Shown here piece after piece: positions 24,731 through 34,223 of a stretch of DNA of 40,174 nucleotides; the stretch's first letter is position 1, and each line of letters begins with the position of its first letter. The notes beneath the pieces were generated by a model that did no database searches, had not been told where the DNA came from, and saw only the letters and a list, made by a program, of their open reading frames with translations. The position numbers were made by a program, and so were the translations under genes. Origin of the DNA: Pseudomonadota bacterium (GTDB lineage Bacteria; Pseudomonadota; Gammaproteobacteria; Pseudomonadales; Pseudomonadaceae); assembly GCA_023431055.1 (NCBI GenBank), contig JAEYXX010000148.1, positions 1 through 40,174 on the forward strand. The letters run 5' to 3'.

Positions 24731-27700
24731 ATGTCCAGATTCTTTATCGACCGGCCGATCTTCGCCTGGGTGATCGCCCTGGTGATCATGCTGGCCGGCG
24801 GCCTGTCCATCCTGTCGCTGCCGATCAACCAGTACCCCAGCATCGCGCCGCCCGCCGTGTCCATCCAGGTCAGCTACCCGGGCGCCTCCGCGCAGACCGT
24901 GCAGGACACCGTGGTACAGGTGATCGAACAGCAGCTCAATGGTATCGACGGGCTGCGCTATGTCAGCTCGGCCAGCAACTCCGACGGCAGCATGGAAATC
25001 GTCGTGACCTTCGAACAGGGGGTCAACCCGGACATCGCTCAGGTCCAGGTGCAGAACAAACTGCAGCTCGCCACCCCGTTGTTGCCGCAGGAAGTACAGC
25101 AACAGGGCATCCGCGTGACCAAGTCGGTGAAGAACTTCCTCATGGTCATCGGCGTGGTGTCGAAAGACGGCAGCATGACCCGTGAGGACCTGTCCGACTA
25201 CATCGTCTCCAACTTGCAGGACCCGATCTCGCGGACCAAGGGCGTCGGCGACTTCCAGGTGTTCGGCGCGCAGTACGCCATGCGCATCTGGCTCGACCCG
25301 GCCAAGCTCAACAGCTTCCAGCTGACGCCGGTTGACGTGCGCAGCGCCATCCAGGCGCAGAACGTGCAGATTTCCTCCGGCCAGTTCGGCGGCCTGCCGG
25401 CATCGCCGGGTAACCAGCTCAACGCCACCATCATCGGCAAGACCCGCCTGCAGACCCCGGAAGAGTTCCGCAAGATCCTCCTCAAGGTGCAAGCCGACGG
25501 TTCCCAGGTGCGCCTGGGCGACGTCGCCAAGGTCGAGCTCGGCGGCGAGAACTACGCCATCAACGCGCAGTTCAACGGCCTGCCGGCCTCGGGTCTGGCG
25601 ATTCGTCTGGCCACCGGCGCCAACGCCCTGGATACCGCCAAGGCGGTGCGTGAAACCATTTCCAATCTCGAGCCGTTCTTCCCGCCCGGTATGGAAGTGG
25701 TCTTCCCCTACGACACCACGCCGGTGATCTCGGCCTCCATCGAAGGGGTGGTGCACACCCTGTTCGAGGCCATCGTGCTGGTGTTCCTGGTGATGTTCCT
25801 GTTCCTGCAGAACCTGCGCGCCACCATCATCCCGACCATGGCGGTGCCGGTGGTGCTGCTCGGCACCTTCGGTGTGCTCGCTGCGTTCGGTTTCTCCATC
25901 AATACCCTGACCATGTTCGCCATGGTCCTGGCCATTGGCCTGCTGGTGGACGACGCCATCGTGGTGGTGGAGAACGTCGAGCGGGTGATGCGCGAAGACG
26001 GCCTGTCGCCCAAGGAAGCGACCAAGAAATCCATGGGCCAGATCCAGGGCGCGCTGGTCGGTATCGCCCTGGTACTGTCGGCGGTGTTCCTGCCGATGGC
26101 CTTCTTCGGCGGCTCCACGGGGGTGATCTACCGGCAATTTTCCATCACCATCGTCTCGGCCATGGCCCTGTCGGTGCTGGTGGCGCTGATCTTCACGCCG
26201 GCGCTGTGCGCCACCCTGCTCAAGCCCATCGACGGCGATCATCACGAAGCCAAACGTGGCTTCTTCGGCTGGTTCAACCGCACGTTCGACCGTACCAGCA
26301 ACGCCTATCAGCGCGGCGTGGCCGGCATGATCAAGCGCAAGGCGCCGTACCTGATCCTGTATCTGGTGATCGTCGCCATCATGGCCTGGATGTTCACCCG
26401 CATCCCCACCGCGTTCCTGCCCGAGGAAGACCAGGGCGTGCTGTTCGCCCAGGTGCAGACGCCGTCCGGCTCCAGTGCCGAGCGCACCCAGGTGGTGGTC
26501 GACGAGATGCGCCAGTACCTGCTGGAAGAGGAAGCCAGTACGGTTCAATCGGTGTTCACCGTCACCGGCTTCAACTTCGCCGGTCGTGGTCAAAGCTCCG
26601 GCATGGCCTTCATCATGCTCAAGCCCTGGGGCGAGCGCCCAGGTGAGGAAAATGGCGTCGCCGCACTGGCGCAACGGGCGCAGATGCACTTCTTCAGCTT
26701 CCGTGATGCGATGGTGTTCGCCTTTGCCCCGCCTGCGGTGATGGAGATGGGTAACGCCACCGGTTTCAACTTCTTCCTGCAGGATCAGGCAGGCGTTGGC
26801 CATGAGGTGATGAACGAGGCACGCGACAAGTTCCTGCAACTGGCCAACCAGCACCCGGTGCTCGACAGCGTGCGCGCCAACGGCCTGCGTGACGAAGCGC
26901 AGTACCAATTGCTGATCGATGACGAACGCGCCCGTGCCCTCGGCCTGTCGCTGACGGACATCAACAGCACCCTGTCGATTGCCTGGGGCGCCAGCTACGT
27001 CAACGACTTCATCGACCGTGGACGGGTGAAGAAGGTCTACCTGCAAGGTACAGCCGAATCGCGCATGAGCCCGGAAGACCTGAACAAGTGGTACGTGCGC
27101 AACGACCAGGGCCGCATGGTGCCGTTCAGCGCCTTCGCCAGTGGCGAGTGGACATACGGCCCGCCGAAGCTGGCGCGCTATAACGGCGTCTCGGCGGTGG
27201 AAATCCTCGGCGCGCCGGCGCCCGGCTACAGTACCGGTGATGCCATGGCCGCCGTGGAAGAGATCGCTTCGCAACTGCCACAGGGCGTCGGCTACTCCTG
27301 GACGGGCCTGTCCTACGAGGAACGTCTGGCCGGCTCGCAGACCACTGCGCTGTTCGTGATCTCTGCCATCGTCGTGTTCCTCTGCCTGGCAGCCCTGTAC
27401 GAGAGCTGGTCGATCCCGTTCTCGGTGATGCTGGTGGTGCCGCTGGGGATCATCGGCGCGCTGCTGTTCACCGAGCTGCGCGGGCTGTCCAACGACGTGT
27501 TCTTCAAGGTCGGCCTGCTCACCACCATTGGTCTGTCGGCGCGTAACGCGATCCTCATCGTCGAATTCGCCAAGGCGCAATACGAACAGGGCATGACCTT
27601 CGCCGAAGCGGCCATCGAAGCCTGCCGCATGCGTCTGCGCCCGATCATCATGACCTCGCTGGCATTCATCCTCGGCTGCCTGCCGCTGGCCATCGCCAGC

Positions 27701-27874
27701 GGTGCCGGCGCCGGCAGCAAGCACGCCATCGGCACCGGGGTGATCGGCGGCATGCTCAGCGCGATGGTTCTGGCGATCTTCTGGATTCCGCTGTTCTACG
27801 TAGTGGTCTGCTCGATATTCGAGAAAAAGCGCCCCGAGCCGACCCGTGAAAACGAGAAGGAGGCACTGCAATGA
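24731..27874 (+). CDS. ttgB: TtgB, RND multidrug efflux transporter
   Basis: A 1047-residue resistance-nodulation-division proton antiporter of the HAE1 family (AcrB/MexB). It starts [19 protein letters not shown]. Twelve membrane segments and two large periplasmic loops fit the family. The proton-relay Asp407-Asp408 lies in [13 protein letters not shown] at exactly the family position, and [11 protein letters not shown] and [10 protein letters not shown] mark the second half. It pumps hydrophobic drugs, solvents and antibiotics out of the periplasm and membrane. It starts 14 bp after ttgA, and its end overlaps ttgC by four bases. No truncation or frameshift is seen. Confidence 0.96.
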   Translation: MSRFFIDRPIFAWVIALVIMLAGGLSILSLPINQYPSIAPPAVSIQVSYPGASAQTVQDTVVQVIEQQLNGIDGLRYVSSASNSDGSMEIVVTFEQGVNPDIAQVQVQNKLQLATPLLPQEVQQQGIRVTKSVKNFLMVIGVVSKDGSMTREDLSDYIVSNLQDPISRTKGVGDFQVFGAQYAMRIWLDPAKLNSFQLTPVDVRSAIQAQNVQISSGQFGGLPASPGNQLNATIIGKTRLQTPEEFRKILLKVQADGSQVRLGDVAKVELGGENYAINAQFNGLPASGLAIRLATGANALDTAKAVRETISNLEPFFPPGMEVVFPYDTTPVISASIEGVVHTLFEAIVLVFLVMFLFLQNLRATIIPTMAVPVVLLGTFGVLAAFGFSINTLTMFAMVLAIGLLVDDAIVVVENVERVMREDGLSPKEATKKSMGQIQGALVGIALVLSAVFLPMAFFGGSTGVIYRQFSITIVSAMALSVLVALIFTPALCATLLKPIDGDHHEAKRGFFGWFNRTFDRTSNAYQRGVAGMIKRKAPYLILYLVIVAIMAWMFTRIPTAFLPEEDQGVLFAQVQTPSGSSAERTQVVVDEMRQYLLEEEASTVQSVFTVTGFNFAGRGQSSGMAFIMLKPWGERPGEENGVAALAQRAQMHFFSFRDAMVFAFAPPAVMEMGNATGFNFFLQDQAGVGHEVMNEARDKFLQLANQHPVLDSVRANGLRDEAQYQLLIDDERARALGLSLTDINSTLSIAWGASYVNDFIDRGRVKKVYLQGTAESRMSPEDLNKWYVRNDQGRMVPFSAFASGEWTYGPPKLARYNGVSAVEILGAPAPGYSTGDAMAAVEEIASQLPQGVGYSWTGLSYEERLAGSQTTALFVISAIVVFLCLAALYESWSIPFSVMLVVPLGIIGALLFTELRGLSNDVFFKVGLLTTIGLSARNAILIVEFAKAQYEQGMTFAEAAIEACRMRLRPIIMTSLAFILGCLPLAIASGAGAGSKHAIGTGVIGGMLSAMVLAIFWIPLFYVVVCSIFEKKRPEPTRENEKEALQ

Positions 27875-29304
27875 GGCAGTCCCTGTTGTCCCTGGCCGTG
27901 GCCGTCGCTCTGCTCAGCGGCTGCAGCCTGATTCCCGACTATCAGCGCCCCGAAGCCCCGGTGGCCGCCGACTGGCCGCAAGGCGAGGCCTATGGCAACG
28001 CCGCCAGCGAGGGCAGCCGCTCCGCAGAAGACCTGCAATGGCGCGAGTTCTTCCGCGACCCAGCGCTGCAGCAACTGGTACAGGTGGCGCTGGAAAACAA
28101 CCGCGACCTGCGTGTCGCCGCGCTGAACATCGAGGCATACCGTGCGCTGTATCGCATCCAGCGCGCCGACCTGCTGCCTTCGGTCTCCGCCGATGGTGCC
28201 GGCACTCGCCAGCGCCTGCCGGCCGACCTGAGCCAGACCGGTGAAGCCCGCACCAGCGGCCAGTACAGCGCCACCCTGGGCGTCAACGCCTGGGAGCTGG
28301 ATTTCTTCGGTCGTATCCGCAGCCTCAGCGAGCAGGCCCTGCAGCAATACCTGGCCACCGAACAGGCCGCGCGCAGCACGCAGATCAGCCTGGTCGCCAG
28401 CGTCGCCAACGCCTACCTGCAATGGCAGGCGGATCAGGCGCTGCTGCAACTGACCCAGGACACCCTGAAGACCTTCGAGGAAAGCTACCAGCTGACCCAG
28501 CGCAGCTTCGACGTCGGCGTCGCCGACGCCCTGGCCCTGAGCCAGGCGCGCAGCTCGGTGGACAGCGCCCGCGTCAGCCTGGCGCAGTACCAGCGCCTGG
28601 TCGCTCAGGACCGCAACGCCCTGACCCAGTTGCTCGGCACCGGCCTGCCGGCCGACCTGCCGCAGGGGCTGAAGCTCAATGCAGAACTGCTGGAACAGGT
28701 TCCGGCCGGTCTGCCCGCCGACCTGCTGCAGCGTCGCCCCGACCTGCTGCAGGCCGAGTACCAGCTCAAGGCCGCCAACGCCAATATCGGCGCGGCGCGT
28801 GCGGCGTTCTTCCCCAGCATCAGCCTGACCGCCAATGCCGGCACCGCCAGCAGCCAGCTGTCCGGCCTGTTCGACAGCGGCTCGGGCACCTGGCTGTTCC
28901 AGCCGCAGATCAACCTGCCGATCTTCAACGCCGGGCGTCTGCGCGCCAACCTCGACTATGCCGAGCTGCAGAAGGACATCCAGGTGGCCCAGTACGAGAA
29001 GGCCATCCAGACTGCCTTCCAGGAAGTCGCCGACCGCCTCGCCGCGCGCACCACCTATCGTCAGCAACTGGACGCCCAGCGCGCCCTGCTGGAAACCACC
29101 GAGACCTACTACGAACTCGCCGAGCGCCGCTACCGCACCGGCGTGGACAGCTACCTGACCCTGCTCGACGCCCAGCGCCAGCTGTTCAGCGTGCGCCAGC
29201 AGCTGATCACCGACCGCCTGGCCCAGCTCAGCAGCGAAGTCGAGCTGTACAAGGCCCTGGGTGGTGGCTGGAGCGATACGGGGAGCAATGCTCCACAAGG
29301 TTGA
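27871..29304 (+). CDS. ttgC: TtgC, outer-membrane efflux channel lipoprotein
   Basis: A 477-residue OprM/TolC-family outer-membrane factor. A lipoprotein signal ends LLSGC with Cys18, followed by [17 protein letters not shown], typical of OprM. Two repeated OEP halves are visible, the first around [21 protein letters not shown], the second around [21 protein letters not shown] with an [12 protein letters not shown] strand. It completes the tripartite pump with TtgA and TtgB. The start overlaps the ttgB stop (ATGA). The operon then ends at an intrinsic terminator. Confidence 0.95.
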   Translation: MRQSLLSLAVAVALLSGCSLIPDYQRPEAPVAADWPQGEAYGNAASEGSRSAEDLQWREFFRDPALQQLVQVALENNRDLRVAALNIEAYRALYRIQRADLLPSVSADGAGTRQRLPADLSQTGEARTSGQYSATLGVNAWELDFFGRIRSLSEQALQQYLATEQAARSTQISLVASVANAYLQWQADQALLQLTQDTLKTFEESYQLTQRSFDVGVADALALSQARSSVDSARVSLAQYQRLVAQDRNALTQLLGTGLPADLPQGLKLNAELLEQVPAGLPADLLQRRPDLLQAEYQLKAANANIGAARAAFFPSISLTANAGTASSQLSGLFDSGSGTWLFQPQINLPIFNAGRLRANLDYAELQKDIQVAQYEKAIQTAFQEVADRLAARTTYRQQLDAQRALLETTETYYELAERRYRTGVDSYLTLLDAQRQLFSVRQQLITDRLAQLSSEVELYKALGGGWSDTGSNAPQG

Positions 29305-29345
29305 CCGCGCGTAACCCGCTTCAAGGACGACCTTATCCAACGCGC

Positions 29346-29377
29346 CGCCCCCGCAGTCTTTGCGGGGGCGTTTTTTT
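29346..29377 (+). terminator. Intrinsic terminator of ttgABC
   Basis: CGCCCCCGCA (29346-29355) pairs perfectly with TGCGGGGGCG (29361-29370) around a GTCTT loop and is followed by seven T residues. It lies about 40 bp after the ttgC stop. It is the strongest terminator in the window. Confidence 0.93.
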
Positions 29378-29406
29378 GTGGGAGTTCTGACGGACTGACG
29401 CCGCAC

Positions 29407-29429
29407 CGTAGCCCGGATGAAATCCGGGA
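29407..29429. repeat. Single GGATGAAATCC-family palindrome
   Basis: CGTAGCCCGGATGAAATCCGGGA is one unit of the family seen as a pair at 15032-15092 and partly at 4365. No partner arm is visible. The rest of the gap 29305-29539, apart from the terminator, shows no feature. Confidence 0.6.
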
Positions 29430-29539
29430 CCCTGAGGCTTGGCGATAGCTGTATGGCGGCAATTCGGATGCGGCCTGAAGTTCGCTTTCGCCCCCGATCC
29501 GCTCGCCCCGATTTCGCCCTAAGAGCGCCGTGCCGCCAC

Positions 29540-30133
29540 TCAGGCCAACGCAGCCAGCAGCTGCGCACAATCCTGCGCATGCAACTCGGTCAACTCCGGC
29601 CAGGGGTTGTCCGGCAGGTTGACCAGCACGCTGCGCGCACCGGCAGCCTGGGCGCATTCCAGGTCGAAGCGGTAGTCGCCGACCATCACCAGTTCCTGCG
29701 GCTTGACCGCCCAGCGCTCGGCCAGATGCAGCAAACCGCCCGGGTGCGGTTTGGGCGGCGCCTCGTCGCGGCCAAGGATATCGGCCGTGGCAAAGCAGTC
29801 ATCCAGGCCGATGGCCTGCAACGTCAGCAAGGCCAGCGGGTGAGCATTACGCGTGAGGATGCCAAGCTGGCAACCTCGCTCGCACAGGGTGCGCACCAGT
29901 TCGATGGCGCCCGGTGCCGGGCGTGAGGCCACTGCCAGCTCGCGTTCGTGCTCCAGCAGCCAGGCATGCTTCTGCGCGGCTTCCTCTGCCGGCAGCGCCG
30001 CCAGGTGGTGGAGGATGTCGTCTTGCTCAGGGATGTCGAGGGCGCGTTTTATCGCCACGAAGTCATGCACCGCCAGGGTCAGGGTGCCGTCCATGTCGAA
30101 CACCCAGTGACGTGCTTCGCGCAGCGCCTTCAC
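29540..30133 (-). CDS. HAD-family hydrolase (phosphatase)
   Basis: A 197-residue haloacid dehalogenase-superfamily phosphatase. Motif I is FDMDGTLT with Asp13 and Asp15, motif II is LGILTRN, Lys of motif III lies in APPKPHPGG, and motif IV is MVGDYRFDLECA. A small helical cap lies between I and II. This set fits the phosphoglycolate phosphatase-like subgroup; the substrate is unknown. Its start overlaps the tesB stop by four bases, making it the last gene of a four-gene minus-strand run. Confidence 0.9.
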   Translation of the reverse strand: MKALREARHWVFDMDGTLTLAVHDFVAIKRALDIPEQDDILHHLAALPAEEAAQKHAWLLEHERELAVASRPAPGAIELVRTLCERGCQLGILTRNAHPLALLTLQAIGLDDCFATADILGRDEAPPKPHPGGLLHLAERWAVKPQELVMVGDYRFDLECAQAAGARSVLVNLPDNPWPELTELHAQDCAQLLAALA

Positions 30134-30999
30134 TTCCAGTCCTCACGCACGCGGGTCAGACCTTCCTGGGCAGCCGAGGCCACCAGTTCACCCTGGCGGT
30201 TGTAGATGCTGGCGCGGGAGAAGCCGCGCGCATTGCCGGCCCAAGGGCTGTCCATGGCGTACAGCAGCCAGTCATCCATGCGCAGGTTGCGGTGGAACCA
30301 CAGCGAATGGTCGAGGCTGGCCACCTGCATGAACTTCTGGAACACCGATACGCCATGCGGCTGCATCGAGGTGGTCAGCAGGTTGAAGTCACTGGCGTAG
30401 GCCAGCAGGTACTTGTGCAGCTGCGGGTCGTCCGGCAGATCGCCGGCGGCGCGGAACCACACGTACTTGACCGGTTCGCAGGGCTGCGGCGCGAAGGGGT
30501 TGATCAGGGTAACCGGGCGGATCTCGATGGGTTTGTCGCTGGTCAACCGCTCACGCATGCGCTCGGGAATCATCGGCGCCACCATGCGCGCCAGCTCGGT
30601 TTCCGATTTCAGATCCTCGGGACCGGGGACGTCCGGCATCTCGCTCTGGTGATGAAAGCCTTCCTCGTCGTACTGGAAGGATGCACTGCAGAAAAAGATC
30701 GGCTGGCCCTTCTGCACCGCCACCACGCGACGAGTGCTGAAGCTGCCGCCATCGCGGGTGCGCTCGACCTGATAGACCACCGGCAGGCTGGCATCGCCAG
30801 GGCGCAGGAAATAGCCGTGCATGGAGTGCACATGGCGCGCCTCCTCGACCGTCTGGCTGGCAGCGGAGATGCACTGGCCAAGCACCTGGCCGCCGAACAG
30901 CTGGCGAAAACCGAGATCCTGGCTGCGGCCACGGAACAGGTTTTCCTCGATCTGCTCCAGGCTGAGCAGCGCCACCAGATCATCGAGAACCTGAGTCAT
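30130..30999 (-). CDS. tesB: Acyl-CoA thioesterase II
   Basis: A 289-residue double-hotdog thioesterase that hydrolyses medium- and long-chain acyl-CoA to free fatty acid and CoA. Family hallmarks: LFGGQVLGQCISAASQTV in the first hotdog, HSMHGYFLRPGD, RDGGSFSTRRVVAVQ, and in the second hotdog LLAYASDFNLL and SLDHSLWFHR, which hold the expected catalytic Asp/Ser-Thr/Gln region. It is cytoplasmic. It overlaps the nitroreductase-like gene upstream by 20 bp and the HAD gene downstream by 4 bp, so it is expressed from the same transcript. Confidence 0.94.
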   Translation of the reverse strand: MTQVLDDLVALLSLEQIEENLFRGRSQDLGFRQLFGGQVLGQCISAASQTVEEARHVHSMHGYFLRPGDASLPVVYQVERTRDGGSFSTRRVVAVQKGQPIFFCSASFQYDEEGFHHQSEMPDVPGPEDLKSETELARMVAPMIPERMRERLTSDKPIEIRPVTLINPFAPQPCEPVKYVWFRAAGDLPDDPQLHKYLLAYASDFNLLTTSMQPHGVSVFQKFMQVASLDHSLWFHRNLRMDDWLLYAMDSPWAGNARGFSRASIYNRQGELVASAAQEGLTRVREDWK

Positions 31000-32602
31000 G
31001 GGGTGTCGTCTCCTTGCATGGGGGTATACGCAATTGCGGGTAGGCCGGCAGCGACGTCAGACGTTCGTCCCACACGGCGCGGCCAAGGGTGAAATGGTAA
31101 AGACTTTGCAGTCCGCTGTCGGCATCTCCGAGCAATTCGCGCAAAGCATCGTCGAAATAGCAGCCGATGCCCGTACCGGAAAGCCCTGCCGCTTCGGCTT
31201 CCAGATAGAGCATCTGACCGATCTGGCCACACTCCCAGTAGAGCCTGGGATAGCGCCAATTGCCATTGGCCACCACGCGTTCCACCCGCGCCAGCATGGC
31301 CAAGGCCACGCAACCATCGGCGGCGATGTCCTGGCCGCAACTGAGAAAGCCCGCCAGGCCACGCGCATCGCCTTCGAGCAGGCGATACAGTGGCAGCTCC
31401 TCGTCCACCCGCTGCCACAGGTAATCCTCACGTAGCGGCTGCACACCGCTGCCCGTGCGATCCAGCCAGTACAGACCGGGCGCCAGGCCCTGCACACGAT
31501 GGACGAACAGCAGCAGGTCGATCTCGTTCGGCTCACCGCTCACGGCGAACGGCACCGGCGATTGCTCCGGCAGCAGACGGCGCAGCCAGGCCAGCAGCAG
31601 TGCAGCCTGAATGCCGCTGCGACCGTCCATGGCCTGCGCACTGCGCCGGCGATGCAGGATCGGCCGCAGCGGCAGACCGGGATTGTCGGCATGTACGTCA
31701 GCTGCATCCAGGTTCCAGGCGGCGCGAGGACGTGCCGGCGCGCGGCACAGCCCATGTACGCGCTGCAGCTCGGGCCAGTGGCGATACTCACGGGACAGGC
31801 GATTGGGCGAACCGGCCCGCTCAAGCTGCGCCACTGCCGTTAGCAGGGCCTCGGGCAGCGCAAATTCCATCGTTTGCGCAGGGCCGATCCACAGCAGACA
31901 GTCGCCGTGTTCGGCCTCGTGAAAGCCTTCATCATCCAGCCCCAGCAGGCCGTCCAGACGCGCCTCGGCAACGCCGTGCAGCATGCGCACCTGCCAACCC
32001 TGCACGCTGGCAGCGATGGCCAGCGCCGCCAGGGCGTGCCCCAGGTCGTGCTGGCAGTAGCGGTAGGCGCGCTCGCCGTACTTCCAGGCCTCGCGCCAGG
32101 CGATGCTGCTCAGGCCGAGGAGAAAACCACCGGGCGGCAGGCTGCTTGCCAACTGCCGGCCAAACTGCGCGGGCAGCTCGCTGCGTATCTCCAGCGCATG
32201 GATATCCGGGGCATAGTGGGCCAGCACACCGCCCTCATCCACGACACCCGGCGGCAACAGCAGATAGGCCTCGGTCGGGTGCAGGTTGCCGGACGACGGG
32301 TTGACCCGCAGCGCCCAGCGGCTGCCGCCAGCCTCCTTCCAGGCGGAGATAGCCAGGCTGTCGTACAGCAGCTGCGAGATGCTGGCCAGATCCACTGGCG
32401 CGGGTGCTGCCTGCGGACCGGCGAATACAGTGTCGTACGCTGGCCCCTCTTCCAGCGGGCGGTGGTACAGCTCGATCAGCCGGGCCCCAGCGTAGCGGCG
32501 AAACGGCGCAGGCTGTGTCGCCCAATCCAGACGTCCCGGCCCCGGCGCGAAACGTTCAGGCTCATGCTTGCTGAGCTGGTGATAGGCAAGCACCTCGCTC
32601 AT
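30980..32602 (-). CDS. Tandem SagB-like nitroreductase-family protein
   Basis: A 540-residue protein with two nitroreductase-like halves. The N-terminal half carries the SagB/ThcOx motif SSGNLHPTEAYLLLPPG and a later AYRYCQHDLGHALAALAIAA. The C-terminal half repeats the pattern with QIGQMLYLEAEAAGLSGTGIGCYFDDALRELL-type sequence (32 residues, of which GTGIGCYFDD is the key part). SagB-type enzymes are FMN oxidases that make thiazoles or oxazoles in peptide natural products, but no YcaO cyclodehydratase or precursor peptide is seen here. ATG 32602 overlaps the GNAT stop (ATGA); an in-frame GTG at 32617 is possible. Function unknown. Confidence 0.82.
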   Translation of the reverse strand: MSEVLAYHQLSKHEPERFAPGPGRLDWATQPAPFRRYAGARLIELYHRPLEEGPAYDTVFAGPQAAPAPVDLASISQLLYDSLAISAWKEAGGSRWALRVNPSSGNLHPTEAYLLLPPGVVDEGGVLAHYAPDIHALEIRSELPAQFGRQLASSLPPGGFLLGLSSIAWREAWKYGERAYRYCQHDLGHALAALAIAASVQGWQVRMLHGVAEARLDGLLGLDDEGFHEAEHGDCLLWIGPAQTMEFALPEALLTAVAQLERAGSPNRLSREYRHWPELQRVHGLCRAPARPRAAWNLDAADVHADNPGLPLRPILHRRRSAQAMDGRSGIQAALLLAWLRRLLPEQSPVPFAVSGEPNEIDLLLFVHRVQGLAPGLYWLDRTGSGVQPLREDYLWQRVDEELPLYRLLEGDARGLAGFLSCGQDIAADGCVALAMLARVERVVANGNWRYPRLYWECGQIGQMLYLEAEAAGLSGTGIGCYFDDALRELLGDADSGLQSLYHFTLGRAVWDERLTSLPAYPQLRIPPCKETTPHDSGSR

Positions 32603-33159
32603 TGCTGCGCCTGCCACTGTTCACGGCGGATGCGATAGAGCACGTGCGGCTGCAACGGATGACCGTCCGGTACACGCGGGTGGAGAAAATCGCCAGCCTC
32701 GTCACGCTGCATGCCAATGCAGCGCATCACCGCCTGCGACGGCAGATTGGCCGGCACGGTAAAGCTCACCACCTCGTCCAGCCCAAGCTGCTCGAAGGCC
32801 ACGGCCAGCGCGGCGCGCGCCGCCTCGCTGGCATAGCCCTGGCGCCAGTGTGCCCGTGCCAGACGCCAGCCGATTTCAACGGCCGGTACGAACGGCGCGT
32901 CGAAGCCGACCTGCGCCAGGCCGGTGAAACCGATCAGCTCGCCGCGGTCGCGCCGCTGCAGTGCCCAGAAGGTGAAAGCATATTGCTCATGATGCGCACG
33001 CAGGCGCGCCAGCAGGTGCGCACTCTGTTCGGCATCCAGTGGCGCGGGGAAATGGCGCATCACTTCGGCATCAGCATTCAGCGCGGCCAGCGCCGGCAGG
33101 TCACTGTCGCGCCAGGCGCGCAGCAGCAGGCGTTCGGTGGAGGTTTCGATCAGGGGCAT
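32599..33159 (-). CDS. GNAT-family N-acetyltransferase (RimJ/RimL-like)
   Basis: A 186-residue acetyltransferase_3 fold. The opening TSTERLLLRAWRDSDLPALA is typical of RimJ/RimL-like GNATs. The acetyl-CoA motif A region is WRLARAHWRQGYASEAARAAL, and the later strand-helix has VSFTVPANLPSQAVMRCIGM. It probably acetylates an N-terminal amine or a small amine; the target is unknown. It is the first gene of the minus-strand run GNAT-nitroreductase-tesB-HAD. The HDAC-like gene diverges from it, with 58 bp between the starts. That an acetyltransferase and a deacetylase share a promoter region is notable but may be coincidental. Confidence 0.9.
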   Translation of the reverse strand: MPLIETSTERLLLRAWRDSDLPALAALNADAEVMRHFPAPLDAEQSAHLLARLRAHHEQYAFTFWALQRRDRGELIGFTGLAQVGFDAPFVPAVEIGWRLARAHWRQGYASEAARAALAVAFEQLGLDEVVSFTVPANLPSQAVMRCIGMQRDEAGDFLHPRVPDGHPLQPHVLYRIRREQWQAQQ

Positions 33160-33217
33160 GGCAGTTGTCTCGATTGGCTGCGACCATAAGCCGTCAATTC
33201 GCTTGAGTCGTCATTGT

Positions 33218-34138
33218 ATGCCGCTACCGCTGGTCTACCACGGGGATTACAGCCCGCCCTTCCCGGCCGGGCATCGCTTCCCCATGGAGAAATTCCGCCT
33301 GCTGCGCGATCACCTGATCGATAGCGGCCTGACCACGGATGCCGAGCTGCAACGCCCCGAACTGTGCCCAGCGGAGATTCTCGCCCTGGTTCACTGCCCG
33401 GACTACATCGCCCGCTACATGGCGGGCGAACTGTCATACGAGGACCAGCGCCGCCTGGGCCTACCCTGGAGCGAGGCGCTGGCGCGGCGCACGGTGCGCG
33501 CCGTGGGCGGCTCGCTGTTGACCGCCGAGCTGGCCCTGCGCCACGGTCTCGCCTGCCACCTGGCTGGCGGCACGCACCATGCGCACTATGACTTTCCCTC
33601 GGGTTTCTGCATCTTCAACGACCTGGCGGTGATCGCCCGTTACCTGCTCGAAGCGGGTCGCGTGCACCGCGTGCTGATCTTCGACTGCGACGTGCACCAG
33701 GGCGACGGCACCGCACGGCTACTGGAAAACGAGCCGGACGCGATCACCGTATCGCTGCACTGCGAGCAGAACTTCCCGGCGCGCAAGGCCGAAAGCGACT
33801 GGGATATCCCCCTGCCACGCGGCATGGGCGACGCCGATTATTTGAAGGTGGTGGACGACACGCTGAACTACCTGCTGCCGCTCTACCAGCCGGACCTGGT
33901 GCTCTACGACGCCGGCGTCGATGTACACAAGGACGATGCCCTGGGCTACCTGCAACTGACCGACGCCGGTCTGGCCGCCCGTGACGAAGCCGTGCTGCAG
34001 CACTGCCTGGGCCGCGACATTCCGGTGCTGGGGGTGATTGGCGGCGGCTACTCGAAGGATCACGCCGCCCTCGCCCGCCGCCACGGCATCCTGCATCACA
34101 GCGCGGCAAGGGTGTGGGCGGCGCGAGGCTTGGGCTAA
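33218..34138 (+). CDS. Histone deacetylase-family amidohydrolase (class IV-like)
   Basis: A 306-residue arginase/deacetylase-fold zinc enzyme. The active-site His pair is His120-His121 in GGTHHAHYDFPSGFCIFND. The metal ligands are Asp158 and His160 in DCDVHQGDGT, and a third Asp in YDAGVDVHKDD; GGGYSKD supplies the transition-state Tyr. The short length and these motifs resemble the HDAC11/class IV branch common in Proteobacteria. The substrate could be an acetylated polyamine, small molecule or protein lysine. ATG 33218 begins the conserved domain; the frame is open upstream to 33137 across the start of the divergent GNAT gene. The ribosome site is weak. Confidence 0.9.
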   Translation: MPLPLVYHGDYSPPFPAGHRFPMEKFRLLRDHLIDSGLTTDAELQRPELCPAEILALVHCPDYIARYMAGELSYEDQRRLGLPWSEALARRTVRAVGGSLLTAELALRHGLACHLAGGTHHAHYDFPSGFCIFNDLAVIARYLLEAGRVHRVLIFDCDVHQGDGTARLLENEPDAITVSLHCEQNFPARKAESDWDIPLPRGMGDADYLKVVDDTLNYLLPLYQPDLVLYDAGVDVHKDDALGYLQLTDAGLAARDEAVLQHCLGRDIPVLGVIGGGYSKDHAALARRHGILHHSAARVWAARGLG

Positions 34139-34150
34139 GTGTGCTTCCGA

Positions 34151-34209
34151 TGGCGGGTTGCACCCGCCCTACAGGCCTGCTCAACACGTAGGGCGGGTGC
34201 AACCCGCCA
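34151..34209. repeat. Inverted pair, GGCGGGTTGCACCCGCC family
   Basis: TGGCGGGTTGCACCCGCCCTACA (34151-34173) and CGTAGGGCGGGTGCAACCCGCCA (34187-34209) are inverted over 22 bp with 13 bp between. The arm spacing equals that at 11686-11744. It fills the gap between two convergent genes. Confidence 0.85.
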
Positions 34210-34223
34210 GTTCAGCGAATGAC

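Noticed and set aside
24713..27871. 1052-codon minus-strand frame opposite ttgB
   Set aside because: It mirrors ttgB almost exactly and its translation is compositionally biased; such full-length antisense frames are common in high-GC Pseudomonas genes.
27796..29580. 594-codon minus-strand frame opposite ttgC
   Set aside because: Antisense shadow extending through the ttgABC terminator; no recognisable motif.
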